A DNA stretch of 64,000 nt, from NCBI RefSeq assembly GCF_003573545.1, contig NZ_QWET01000001.1:558001-622000 (forward strand). Reading direction: 5' to 3'. This DNA is from Mariniphaga sediminis (GTDB lineage Bacteria; Bacteroidota; Bacteroidia; Bacteroidales; Prolixibacteraceae). A program made the position numbers and the translations under genes. Position 1 is the stretch's first letter; the number at the start of each line of letters is the position of its first letter. Shown in pieces: positions 18,104 to 25,958 of the stretch. Under the pieces are notes generated by a model. The model saw only the letters and a program-made list of their open reading frames with translations. It ran no database searches and was not told where the DNA came from.

Positions 18104-18687
18104 ATTTTTAGTTTTAAGTATAGTTTAAGCACTGAAGTCGCTGAAAGTTCAGTATAAAGTAAAAATACCTTCTTTGAGAACGGCTTTTAAATTTGCGGTT
18201 AAAGATATATTTTTTTCAGGGAATCAGCTCCCGGTAAATTCAGGTTCCTCCTTTACCCACCCCGGCTACTCTTGTCATATTCGGTTACCGGGAGATGTAT
18301 GTTTCAGCAAAATGAAACGTTTTTTACCGTCGTATCTTTTCCATTATAAAGCGGAGTATCTGTTTTCCGGAACTGTATCATTTGCATGGGAAACTGTTTC
18401 TGTATTTGTTTGAGAAAATAGGGAAGGATATTGTTAAGTGTCAAAAAAAGAAAATGGTCTGTCAGAAAGAAACGGGGAAACCATATCTATTACGGTTTTG
18501 GATGTGCTCCCGGAAGAAAACTTCCTGCTGCATTTGATACAGCAGGAAGTTTAATATCAGGTTTCTAGTTTGATGAGCGGTAATAATGTACTATTTCACT
18601 GTTTTTTTGAATGATAAATCAATTTTAACACATTTTATTTCTGCCTTGTACCTCGAATTTATTTTTGGAGTTTTGCCACTAACGATA
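18104..18687. other. 584-bp intergenic region within the rhamnosidase locus
   Basis: No convincing gene. It holds a strong 13-bp hairpin (18518-18552, listed separately) and a 10-bp inverted repeat CTCCCGGTAA (18228-18237) / TTACCGGGAG (18285-18294). A 79-codon plus-strand frame (18174-18413) lacks any family feature and has no start context. The promoter of the GH78 pair should be within the right-hand 150 bases upstream of 18103, but I find no full consensus match. Confidence 0.6.
18518..18552 (-). terminator. Intrinsic terminator-like hairpin after the 737-residue enzyme gene
   Basis: A perfect 13-bp stem, AAACTTCCTGCTG (18518-18530) with CAGCAGGAAGTTT (18540-18552), and a 9-base loop. 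On the minus strand it ends in GTTTTC, a short U-run. It is 136 bp past the stop of the preceding gene, so it most likely ends or attenuates the SusC-to-enzyme transcript and isolates the GH78 pair. Confidence 0.6.
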
Positions 18688-20901
18688 TCACTTCTGTGGC
18701 AAAAGTTCCTCTTTTAGTTTTTTATGGTGTATGGCAATTTTTGAGTCTTTTGTTAAATCCCAGATTGATGTATCCAGTTCACGGAGAGCAAGTATTGATG
18801 TTATCCAGCCTTGGGTCCATCCGGTCTCAATAGCCCAGGCTCCCCAACCATGGTCGGCGTTTGAGCCCCAGTGTTCGAAACGTTCATAGTCAAAAGACCG
18901 CATCCAGCCACCATCCAGTTCCGGGTGTCCTTTAGACTCTACCTGAATACGGCAAAGAAACTCAGCCAGTTTATCAGTAGCCTGTATAATTTTGGGGTCT
19001 TTTGTAGCATAAGCTGCTTCGTGCATTCCCAGAAAAGCAAAATTGGTAGTGTAAAGCAGGTCGCTCACCGGATCTCCGTTTTGAGCAATCAGCGATGCTT
19101 CGGTGGTACCATAGGCTTTGTTTGATTGTGGTGGTGGATATCTTCCCATTTTTATTTCCCCTAACTCTTCCCGGATAGCACCACTTTTATCCTGCAACTT
19201 CAAAAAATCGTTGATTAAGGTAAACAGCATCTCCCGGTTTTCCGCAGTATCTTCTACCCGGACAAGCCAGGAAAGCGGTAGTATCATTCGCGCTTTTTCC
19301 TGTGCCAGGCCGTTAGTCCATCTCCATTTGTCAGGATAAAGTTCCATCATTTTTAAAATTCCCTTTTTTGCCCGCTCGAGAAAGAGAGTATCTCCGGTTT
19401 TGTCGTAAGCCCAAAGAAAGCAGGCCCACAAATAACACTCAAAATGAGGGGATGGGTTAATGATTTTTCGATTGAAATAATACTCCCAGTTATTCTTGTC
19501 AAGATCGGGTAGATCAATTCTGCCTCCCCTGAATCCGTTTTGACCGGTAGTGCGTAGCAAAGCAATCAATGACTTCATCATTATTTCGTCCCAGCGGTCG
19601 GAATCCGTGAATGCCGCTGTAGTCCAGGCAGCCAGCAAAAAGCGTGCATTGTCGTCGCCATAATTCGCTTTGTACCAGGCATAATTACTGATACCCCAGG
19701 GGATGAGTCCGTAGGCGTCGTGTTCAGGATTCCCGTATTCATCTTTTGTGGCAATGGATTGAAACAGGTAATAATCCAGGAGGTTACCGGCTGTTGATGT
19801 GTATTCATTATTTCCAAAAACACGTCCGGCTGTTGCAAAGGCCATCGCTGTTTCACTAACGCAGTCGCCCCTTTCCATAATGCCAATGGGTTGTTTGCCG
19901 TTTTCATCAATTTCAGAAAAAATACACTCAAAAACTCCGTTTGAGCCATCACCAATCGGCATCTCCGAATTCCATTGGATTTTTTCAATTCCCGACTCGA
20001 TTAATTGGGTGAGGCTGTCTTCATAGTTATGGGGAATAAGCATCCGGGCATTTTTGTACCATTCCACCCCACGGAGGATACTGTTTCGCTGGAAATCTTC
20101 GGGAAGCAGGTCGGCTTTTGCATAGCTTGGTTTAACAACAGGTTCCCAATGAAGCGGTTCCAGCTTTACTCCGGGAAGAACAAATTCCAGTATTCCACTC
20201 CATGTTGCTGCCCACTCTTTTGCGGGTGCATACCTGCCGGATACAAAGCGGCTCAGGTTAGTTGTAGCCACCAGTACCCTTTCGTTTTCCATTTCAAAAA
20301 GCAGGGGGAAGTACTTCTCCGGAAGTCCAAAAATCGCCGAGTCGAAACCAGCTACCTTTGCAGCCACAATATGCGCTTTGTTTATCTCTGACGGAGTACT
20401 TATGTAATGTAGCCCATTTATGCCTAATATGCTCAGGCTATCAGGAAAGCCTCCGAAAAAATCGGAGTTGACCACCGCGCGTTCTGCTTTTGCTTTTTTT
20501 ATTTTGCTCAGACTGACTCCGGGAATCTCAGACGGGAATTCAATATAAGCTCTAAGTTCCTTTTCTTTTATAATTTGGAATAGTTGTTCGTCTACATCTA
20601 CCTGACTTTTAGGATAATTATCAGCCAGTATTAAAACACCTTCTCCGCGGCGAGCACTTTTTGCTGCATTTAAAACATTGGAATACAATTCAACTTTAAT
20701 TTTTTGCTCTTCCAATATTTTAACCAAATCGTTGTCTTGCACACCGTATATATGCAAAACTTTTTGCTTGTTACATGATGAAAAGAGCAGCACAGCAAAC
20801 AATCCTGACAACAGGAAAAATATATAAGCATTTCTGCTGATATTATTGATTTTTGTATTGGAGGATTTCACATTTTTTGTTTTGTCTTTTTTTCTTATCA
20901 T
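18688..20901 (-). CDS. Unrecognised PUL lipoprotein, putative (alpha/alpha)-toroid glycan-active enzyme
   Basis: A 737-residue protein I cannot place in a named family. It has a long basic n-region and a lipoprotein signal (LFAVLLFSSC, Cys43). Residues about 48-250 form an alpha/beta domain (VLHIYGVQDNDLVKILEE; GVLILADNYPKS; VLVATTNLSRFV) that resembles the glutamine-amidotransferase-like accessory domains of some glycan enzymes. From about 260 on it is mostly paired helices with aromatic and acidic loops (ERGDCVSETAMAFATAG; HDAYGLIPWGISNYAW; NPSPHFECYLWACFLWAYDKTGD; DGGWMRSFDYERFEHWGSNADHGWGAWAIETGW). This pattern is that of (alpha/alpha)6/7 toroid hydrolases or lyases. Its place between SGNH esterase and rhamnosidases argues for a role on the same glycan. 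Function is inference. Confidence 0.7.
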   Translation of the reverse strand: MIRKKDKTKNVKSSNTKINNISRNAYIFFLLSGLFAVLLFSSCNKQKVLHIYGVQDNDLVKILEEQKIKVELYSNVLNAAKSARRGEGVLILADNYPKSQVDVDEQLFQIIKEKELRAYIEFPSEIPGVSLSKIKKAKAERAVVNSDFFGGFPDSLSILGINGLHYISTPSEINKAHIVAAKVAGFDSAIFGLPEKYFPLLFEMENERVLVATTNLSRFVSGRYAPAKEWAATWSGILEFVLPGVKLEPLHWEPVVKPSYAKADLLPEDFQRNSILRGVEWYKNARMLIPHNYEDSLTQLIESGIEKIQWNSEMPIGDGSNGVFECIFSEIDENGKQPIGIMERGDCVSETAMAFATAGRVFGNNEYTSTAGNLLDYYLFQSIATKDEYGNPEHDAYGLIPWGISNYAWYKANYGDDNARFLLAAWTTAAFTDSDRWDEIMMKSLIALLRTTGQNGFRGGRIDLPDLDKNNWEYYFNRKIINPSPHFECYLWACFLWAYDKTGDTLFLERAKKGILKMMELYPDKWRWTNGLAQEKARMILPLSWLVRVEDTAENREMLFTLINDFLKLQDKSGAIREELGEIKMGRYPPPQSNKAYGTTEASLIAQNGDPVSDLLYTTNFAFLGMHEAAYATKDPKIIQATDKLAEFLCRIQVESKGHPELDGGWMRSFDYERFEHWGSNADHGWGAWAIETGWTQGWITSILALRELDTSIWDLTKDSKIAIHHKKLKEELLPQK

Positions 20902-20941
20902 AGTTTTGTTGATTTTTAATTATCAATCTACTTCATTATTT

Positions 20942-21679
20942 TCAGGAACGGGTAATCAATTGTTTTAATATTGCCGGATAGGTATCTCCTTCTGCGGTGC
21001 CTTCGCCTTTCATATATACGCCAAAAGTAAGAGAATCTCCGAAACAGACAATTTTGAGATGTCGCATTGTCCCGTATCTTTCAGATAATGCGCCATAAAT
21101 TATCTGTGCCAGCAGTCTGTTCCCTTTTGCTGTAAGGTGAACACCATCTTTTTCCCCACTATTTGTTATGTTACGGACTATCTCATCCTTTTCATGGTTG
21201 GGTAGTCCCTTGTTTTTGAAATGACTGAAAACATCGACAAATAGCAAACCTTCTTTTTCACACAGAACTTGTAACGAATCGCTTGCTCTTTTAAGCGCTT
21301 CATTCGGAGGAGTCAAATAGTGCGACGGATCGTGTCTCTGGAACAGATAACTGGTATCCACAGGTGGAGGACTTACCCATGTTGCTTCAATTCCATGCAA
21401 AGCAAGTGTATCAGTCAATTTTTTTATGTTGCTGAGAAAAAGATGTTCAGAAACTTTTTTTCTTGAATTCAGCAGATCATTGGTACCAATCATGATGATT
21501 GCAATATCGGGTTGATGCGCAATCAAATCCCGTTCGATTCGATTTAACAAATCTGTAGAACTGTTTCCCCCTATACCTTTGTTCAGCACTATAACTGACT
21601 CATTGCCAAAAGCAAATATATTGCTCAACCAGAGTATTATCAGTAGTGGCCAAAAGATTCGATAACTATAGTTTAACAT
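20942..21679 (-). CDS. Secreted SGNH/GDSL hydrolase with circularly permuted catalytic blocks
   Basis: A 245-residue protein with a signal peptide (residues 1-25, PLLIILWLSNIFAFG). It has all SGNH blocks but in a rotated order: block II Gly in GIGGNSS (35-41), block III GTND (65-68), block V DGVH (178-181, Asp178/His181), and last block I FGDSLTFG (213-220, Ser216). In normal members block I is at the N-terminus. Here the mature protein begins exactly at the strand before block II, and the C-terminus ends with the segment that normally precedes it (TYPAILKQLI). The protein probably removes acyl groups (for example acetyl) from the target glycan in the periplasm. It lies 40 bp before the 737-residue enzyme gene. 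Family is certain, permutation is read directly; activity is inferred. Confidence 0.88.
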   Translation of the reverse strand: MLNYSYRIFWPLLIILWLSNIFAFGNESVIVLNKGIGGNSSTDLLNRIERDLIAHQPDIAIIMIGTNDLLNSRKKVSEHLFLSNIKKLTDTLALHGIEATWVSPPPVDTSYLFQRHDPSHYLTPPNEALKRASDSLQVLCEKEGLLFVDVFSHFKNKGLPNHEKDEIVRNITNSGEKDGVHLTAKGNRLLAQIIYGALSERYGTMRHLKIVCFGDSLTFGVYMKGEGTAEGDTYPAILKQLITRS

Positions 21680-21726
21680 TTTAAAAATATTGAATTAAAC
21701 TGGAAATAGAGAAATGTTTGATTTAG

Positions 21727-23442
21727 TTATTTTGGCCAGTGTGTTTCAAGCCCCTGTTTTCGTATCCAGTTTTGGAATTCTTCCAGAAGGCCTTTGTTTT
21801 CTCTGATTGCACGCGGCTGAACTTTTTTATTGCGGGCAAATGCAACGAGGGAACCAACTGCCTCGCCAATGCTCCATTCTACCGGATGCAGGCGGTAACA
21901 ACCGTTTGTAATATGGGTAGTTCCAATGTTTTTGTTCGCGGGTAGCAGGTTGTTCATCCGTTGGGGTAACAAAGCCCCCAGTGGAATCTGAAACGGCAGC
22001 GAGCCAAAATCGATATAATTATCACCATCGCTGCTGGGGTGCAGGTCAATATGGTAATATCCGATTCCAACGCTGTCGTAAAAATTGGCTGCCTTTTTAC
22101 CGGCCTGTTTCCCGGCAACAAGTTTGCGGTTGGCGGCACCAACATGCTCTTCTAGTACTGTAAATTCCGCTTTTATCCTTCGGGCTTCACGGATATACGG
22201 ATACTTTGCCATTCCGTCTTCAGTGCCCATTATATCGCCACGCAACCGGAGTCCGGGCCATCCCAAACCGCCGTCAGGACGCGGGGCTTCAGTTTGCAGC
22301 CAGTAAAATAACGACAAGTTTAGTTGCCGGGCAGCTGCTATATTCTTTTTAAATTCCTTTTCGCTAACATCGATGATGTTTCCCGGGAAATAGTCATTTT
22401 GAGGCCAGTTTACAATGGTAATGTCTCCGTCGTAAGTGCCTGTTGTAAAGTTGTTTTTGTTTGTAATTCTCCGATATAGCCAAAGGTTCAGCATGTTGCC
22501 TGTTTTTTTTCCTTCAGGGTCGAATCCCAGTTGTTTGGGCTCCAGCGTACGTGGGTTTGAGTAATTTAGTTCCAGTAGTTTACCTGCCCACGGCGGATCC
22601 ATTTGGGGCACATAGTTGCTCCAGAAACTATATTTTTCCGGGCGGTCAATTAGATTGTTTACTCCCGGCTGGTAATCCATGGCAAAACACAGGGTAAATG
22701 CCTGGTTGTTTTTAGGATTTCCTACCTCCGGGGCATGAAGTTCTCCGGTTTCTTTTTTTGATTCAGTACCGGTAACATATTCGGTGCCGGTCAGTGGCAG
22801 TAAATCGCCACACTCTGAGGCATCCACAAACCAGGGGGCATCCAGTACCCATTTGTCGCCTGTTTTTGTATGAACAGCCTCGACAGCTTTAACTTGATCT
22901 CCGTCAACGTCGGCTTTCCCAATTTTATGTTCTGTTAGAATGTTTAATTTTCCCCTGCTTATATATGGCAGCAGCATTTCCGTTAAAACGGCCACCGTAA
23001 CACGAGGCTCATGACAGATGCGTGAAACAGTACCATCACCGGGGTTCAGGTTTTTTCGCTTTTGTGCCTCAGCTGTCAAGGGATAATTCCGCTTGTAGTA
23101 TTCGCGAATCCTGTTACGGTATTCACGGTACGATGCCGGCGCTCCATGTTTTTCAATCCAATAATGTTCGTCGGGCGGCACTCCTTGTTGCGAAACCTGA
23201 CCGCCAATCCAGTCGGTCTCTTCAGTTAAAATCACCTTCAATCCATTTCTACAGGAAGCAAGGGCTGCAGCACAGCCCCCCAAACCACCGCCGGCAATAA
23301 TTACATCTGCCGATAACTGGCCTGCGTGTTTTTTGAATTTACCCGAACTGTTTGCTGTTACAACACCAGATGCTGAAGGGGTTGTCAACAAAATTCCTCC
23401 GCTCCCGGCAGAAACCAGTGTTAAAAAGTTTCTTCGTTTCAT
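21727..23442 (-). CDS. FAD-dependent oxidoreductase (FAD_oxidored family), exported
   Basis: A 571-residue flavoprotein. The N-terminus MKRRNFLTLVSAGSGGILL looks like a signal peptide for export, possibly Tat because of the KRRNFL motif before the hydrophobic stretch. The FAD-binding motif is DVIIAGGGLGGCAAALAS (about residues 44-61), followed by EETDWIGGQVSQQGVP, a hallmark of this family. Near the C-terminus is the second FAD contact region (NIGTTHITNGCYRLHPVEWSIGEAVGSLVAFA). Such proteins are frequent in Bacteroidota PULs, and their substrate, thought to be a sugar or its derivative, is not known. It lies between the glycan-binding lipoproteins and the SGNH hydrolase, after a perfect palindrome. 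Confidence 0.88.
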   Translation of the reverse strand: MKRRNFLTLVSAGSGGILLTTPSASGVVTANSSGKFKKHAGQLSADVIIAGGGLGGCAAALASCRNGLKVILTEETDWIGGQVSQQGVPPDEHYWIEKHGAPASYREYRNRIREYYKRNYPLTAEAQKRKNLNPGDGTVSRICHEPRVTVAVLTEMLLPYISRGKLNILTEHKIGKADVDGDQVKAVEAVHTKTGDKWVLDAPWFVDASECGDLLPLTGTEYVTGTESKKETGELHAPEVGNPKNNQAFTLCFAMDYQPGVNNLIDRPEKYSFWSNYVPQMDPPWAGKLLELNYSNPRTLEPKQLGFDPEGKKTGNMLNLWLYRRITNKNNFTTGTYDGDITIVNWPQNDYFPGNIIDVSEKEFKKNIAAARQLNLSLFYWLQTEAPRPDGGLGWPGLRLRGDIMGTEDGMAKYPYIREARRIKAEFTVLEEHVGAANRKLVAGKQAGKKAANFYDSVGIGYYHIDLHPSSDGDNYIDFGSLPFQIPLGALLPQRMNNLLPANKNIGTTHITNGCYRLHPVEWSIGEAVGSLVAFARNKKVQPRAIRENKGLLEEFQNWIRKQGLETHWPK

Positions 23443-23534
23443 GATGTATTGTGATATGTTTTAAGTTGTTGTATATCAGTGTTTCCTTAATGTATTTGGC
23501 TTTACCAAAAGGTAATCTGAGGGCTTTTTATAAT

Positions 23535-23566
23535 AAGCCTTGAAGGTATTAATACCTTCAAGGCTT
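23535..23566. other. 32-bp perfect palindrome between binding-protein and enzyme genes
   Basis: AAGCCTTGAAGGTATT (23535-23550) is followed at once by its exact reverse complement (23551-23566). No U-run follows on the minus strand (TTATTATAAAAAG), so it is not a standard terminator. It sits in the 151-bp gap between the DUF4998 lipoprotein and the FAD oxidoreductase. It may serve as an RNA-processing or attenuation hairpin that sets lower expression of the enzymes than of SusC/SusD. Confidence 0.55.
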
Positions 23567-23593
23567 GTCATAAGAAAGTTTTTATCAATTGAA

Positions 23594-24718
23594 TCAGTAC
23601 CTTATTGTTGCCAATACTTCAATTTCAAAAAGACGGATCATATTCCCTGAGTAATCGGGAACAAAGTACCTTACTTTACTTGTTGTAACTTCAGAAAAAA
23701 CAGCAGCAAACTGTGGATCTGAGTTTCCTGTAATTTCGAGGATATTTACCCATTCTCCATTGATTTCGGCCTGGAAGGAAAAGTTGACAGTTGGAGAATT
23801 GAATCCTCCTGAACCTGTCCATGTTTTTATTGCATTGATAGTGTATTCTTCCTCCAGATCAATTTCAATCCAGTGTTCTCCGCTTCTTGCACTCAGCCAT
23901 CTTGAAGCTTCCGATATGATGCCATCTACAGCATTGGGACCAATGTATTTACTATTGTAATTTCCGCTTGTTTGTACCGGTTTATTTAAGGCTACATTGA
24001 CAACTTCTACAATTTCAATTGGGGAGAAATCGGTGAAAAAGGTGTCGATAGCTGTGGGTTCAGGTAAAAACATTGTACGATAGAAAACTCCTTTTTCAAC
24101 ATCGACATTTGTAAAGGTTACCGGTGATGTAATTTCAGCATTGGGAATAACCTCTTTTTGGGTATTTCCATCCCTATCTGCGTAAGATATTTCGATGCCC
24201 ATATCCTGCTCGTTTAAAGGCCCCGCAAAATATAAGGATAGCGAGCCTGTTTCATTCGTATATTCCATGGAACTTAACACCCTGTTGGTAAGTGTTGAAC
24301 GATACCGATCACCATAAATAGTCATAGTTGTTTCGTAGGGAATGGAAGAATGCCCGGCATTATCATAAGTAACAGCCTTTAACATATAACTCCCTTCCTG
24401 TATTGGGTTCGATCCAGATGCTTCTCCTATAAAAACCTCAAAGGAATCAACCGGAGACGTCTTTTTAATATCTGTGAGTAGAGAATCACTGTAAGGTGTC
24501 CAGTAAAAACCTACTGATTTAACTCTGGGATCGGATGCCCAGAACCTGAGATTAACGCAGTTTTCTCCCGGAAATACCTTTAGGGAATCAACTTTCCCTA
24601 TGTAAATTCGTTCTCCTTCTTCCATGAATAGCTCGTGCTTTTCATTCATGTCTGAACAGCCGGCGAAGACAAAAGCTAAAGCTGTTAAAGGAATAATTAT
24701 GGATAATATTTTTTTCAT
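23594..24718 (-). CDS. Surface glycan-binding lipoprotein, DUF4998 plus F5/8 type C (discoidin) domain
   Basis: A 374-residue lipoprotein (signal ALAFVFAGCSD). The N-terminal part (DSLKVFPGENCVNLRFWASDPRVKSVGFYW ...; split here into DSLKVFPG and CVNLRFWASDPRV) is typical of DUF4998, two beta-sandwich units. The C-terminal 140 residues are an F5/8 type C fold: NVALNKPVQTSGNYNS, AVDGIISEASRWLSA, HWIEIDLEEEYTINAIKTW, ending with a beta strand on RLFEIEVLATIRY. It is likely a cell-surface glycan-binding protein that delivers the polysaccharide to SusC/SusD. It lies 6 bp after the DUF4959-type gene. Confidence 0.87.
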   Translation of the reverse strand: MKKILSIIIPLTALAFVFAGCSDMNEKHELFMEEGERIYIGKVDSLKVFPGENCVNLRFWASDPRVKSVGFYWTPYSDSLLTDIKKTSPVDSFEVFIGEASGSNPIQEGSYMLKAVTYDNAGHSSIPYETTMTIYGDRYRSTLTNRVLSSMEYTNETGSLSLYFAGPLNEQDMGIEISYADRDGNTQKEVIPNAEITSPVTFTNVDVEKGVFYRTMFLPEPTAIDTFFTDFSPIEIVEVVNVALNKPVQTSGNYNSKYIGPNAVDGIISEASRWLSARSGEHWIEIDLEEEYTINAIKTWTGSGGFNSPTVNFSFQAEINGEWVNILEITGNSDPQFAAVFSEVTTSKVRYFVPDYSGNMIRLFEIEVLATIRY

Positions 24719-24724
24719 TTTCTA

Positions 24725-25942
24725 TTAGTTTTCAATTTGTCCCCAAAATTTTAATTCTCCAATATGCACCCCAGTGGATCCACTCCAGGTTTTTATTAAT
24801 CTAAAGCGCAAAAACCTCACTTCAGGAGCATCAATTGGAAATTCAAATTCTTCTCCGGCAAGTGCATAAGTTTCATCTTCTGCAGTAAGATCATCTCCTT
24901 CCTGACCTCCTGAGGGACGTTTGGATTCAAAACTATCAAGTTTGATCCATGCCGGATTTTCTTCCCAACCCAATGTTTCTGAGTCGTTTGCGACTGCTAC
25001 ATCGTTGGTGCCATACCACTCGAATAGTTTGGGGTTGTGAAGTGCAAATAAGTAATCTACCCTTTGCCATAATCTAAACCGCGATAATTTGGCCTTTGTG
25101 CCTAAATCAATTGTAAAGAATGGCATAATTTCGTTTCCATCGAAAATGTAAAATTGATTCCCTTTGATATTTATGATATCATCCCACATGTAATCCATCC
25201 CACCTCCGTAGGGATGCTGGCGAAACCACGAGGAAAAAGGCAATCCTTTATAATCACTTTTGGGTATTTCCTGTTCGAAGAAAGGTTTTACACTAACAAC
25301 CAAGGTGTCTGTATAGTTATCAAAAATGTCTCTGATAAAAACGCCAAAGGTAGCATTTACCGAATCCAACCCACGTACTGCATTTGCTGCGATAGCTTCT
25401 GAAGAATAAAAATTTTCAAGATAATTAAATTCTCCTGTACTATCATTTTTCTCTAATACACTAACCACGATATCTTCTTTCAGGGGATTCTCCCAATGAA
25501 GTTTAAATCCGCCGAAGGCTGTTTCGATAATTAAATTTTCGAGCATCTCATAAATGGGAGCATCCAGTGGTTCTATTTCCACAAAAACAGGTTCTGATTC
25601 ATTTCTGCTTCTATCTACCGAAATGAGCTGAATCGTATGTTTTTGCGATTTGCCAAACCCTTTTATTAACATCGTATTACTAAAAACCGATGTTTTCGAT
25701 TCTCCTTCTACTCCACCAGACAGAGGGTATATTGCTTTTACATAGAGCAGGTCTTCCTCTTCGGGCAAGTTATAAGTTAGTTTTACCGATCCAGGGAGGT
25801 TTTCCACCTGAACGTTTGCAACAGGTTGGGGAGAAATACTGTCTATAGGGAATTGCCCTATTGATTCTTCTTCGCAATTACTAAACAAGATTACAAAAAG
25901 AAATAAGCTGATATAGATATAGTATTTTTTCATTCTTTTCAT
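24725..25942 (-). CDS. Surface glycan-binding lipoprotein, DUF4959/DUF5000-type
   Basis: A 405-residue lipoprotein (signal YIYISLFLFVILFSNC; a second ATG three codons in, at 25933, is equally possible). After the Cys is the acidic lipoprotein export signal EEES. The N-terminal half has two fibronectin-like units (PQPVANVQVENLPGSVKLTY; GGFKLHWENPLKEDIVV), as in DUF4959. The C-terminal half is a discoidin-like domain (FFTIDLGTKAKLSRFRLWQR; LRFRLIKTWSGSTGVHIGELKFWG), as in DUF5000. This gene type directly follows susD in many Bacteroidota PULs and acts as an extracellular glycan-binding partner. The gap to susD is 16 bp. Confidence 0.87.
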   Translation of the reverse strand: MKRMKKYYIYISLFLFVILFSNCEEESIGQFPIDSISPQPVANVQVENLPGSVKLTYNLPEEEDLLYVKAIYPLSGGVEGESKTSVFSNTMLIKGFGKSQKHTIQLISVDRSRNESEPVFVEIEPLDAPIYEMLENLIIETAFGGFKLHWENPLKEDIVVSVLEKNDSTGEFNYLENFYSSEAIAANAVRGLDSVNATFGVFIRDIFDNYTDTLVVSVKPFFEQEIPKSDYKGLPFSSWFRQHPYGGGMDYMWDDIINIKGNQFYIFDGNEIMPFFTIDLGTKAKLSRFRLWQRVDYLFALHNPKLFEWYGTNDVAVANDSETLGWEENPAWIKLDSFESKRPSGGQEGDDLTAEDETYALAGEEFEFPIDAPEVRFLRFRLIKTWSGSTGVHIGELKFWGQIEN

Positions 25943-25958
25943 TTTTATGCGGTGATTT

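Noticed and set aside
18174-18413. 79-codon plus-strand frame in the PUL gap
   Set aside because: No ribosome binding site, no promoter and no domain; it spans the inverted repeat.
20942-21679. Truncated or frameshifted SGNH gene explaining the missing N-terminal block I
   Set aside because: All four blocks are present once in a single intact frame, and a signal peptide directly precedes block II, so truncation does not account for it.
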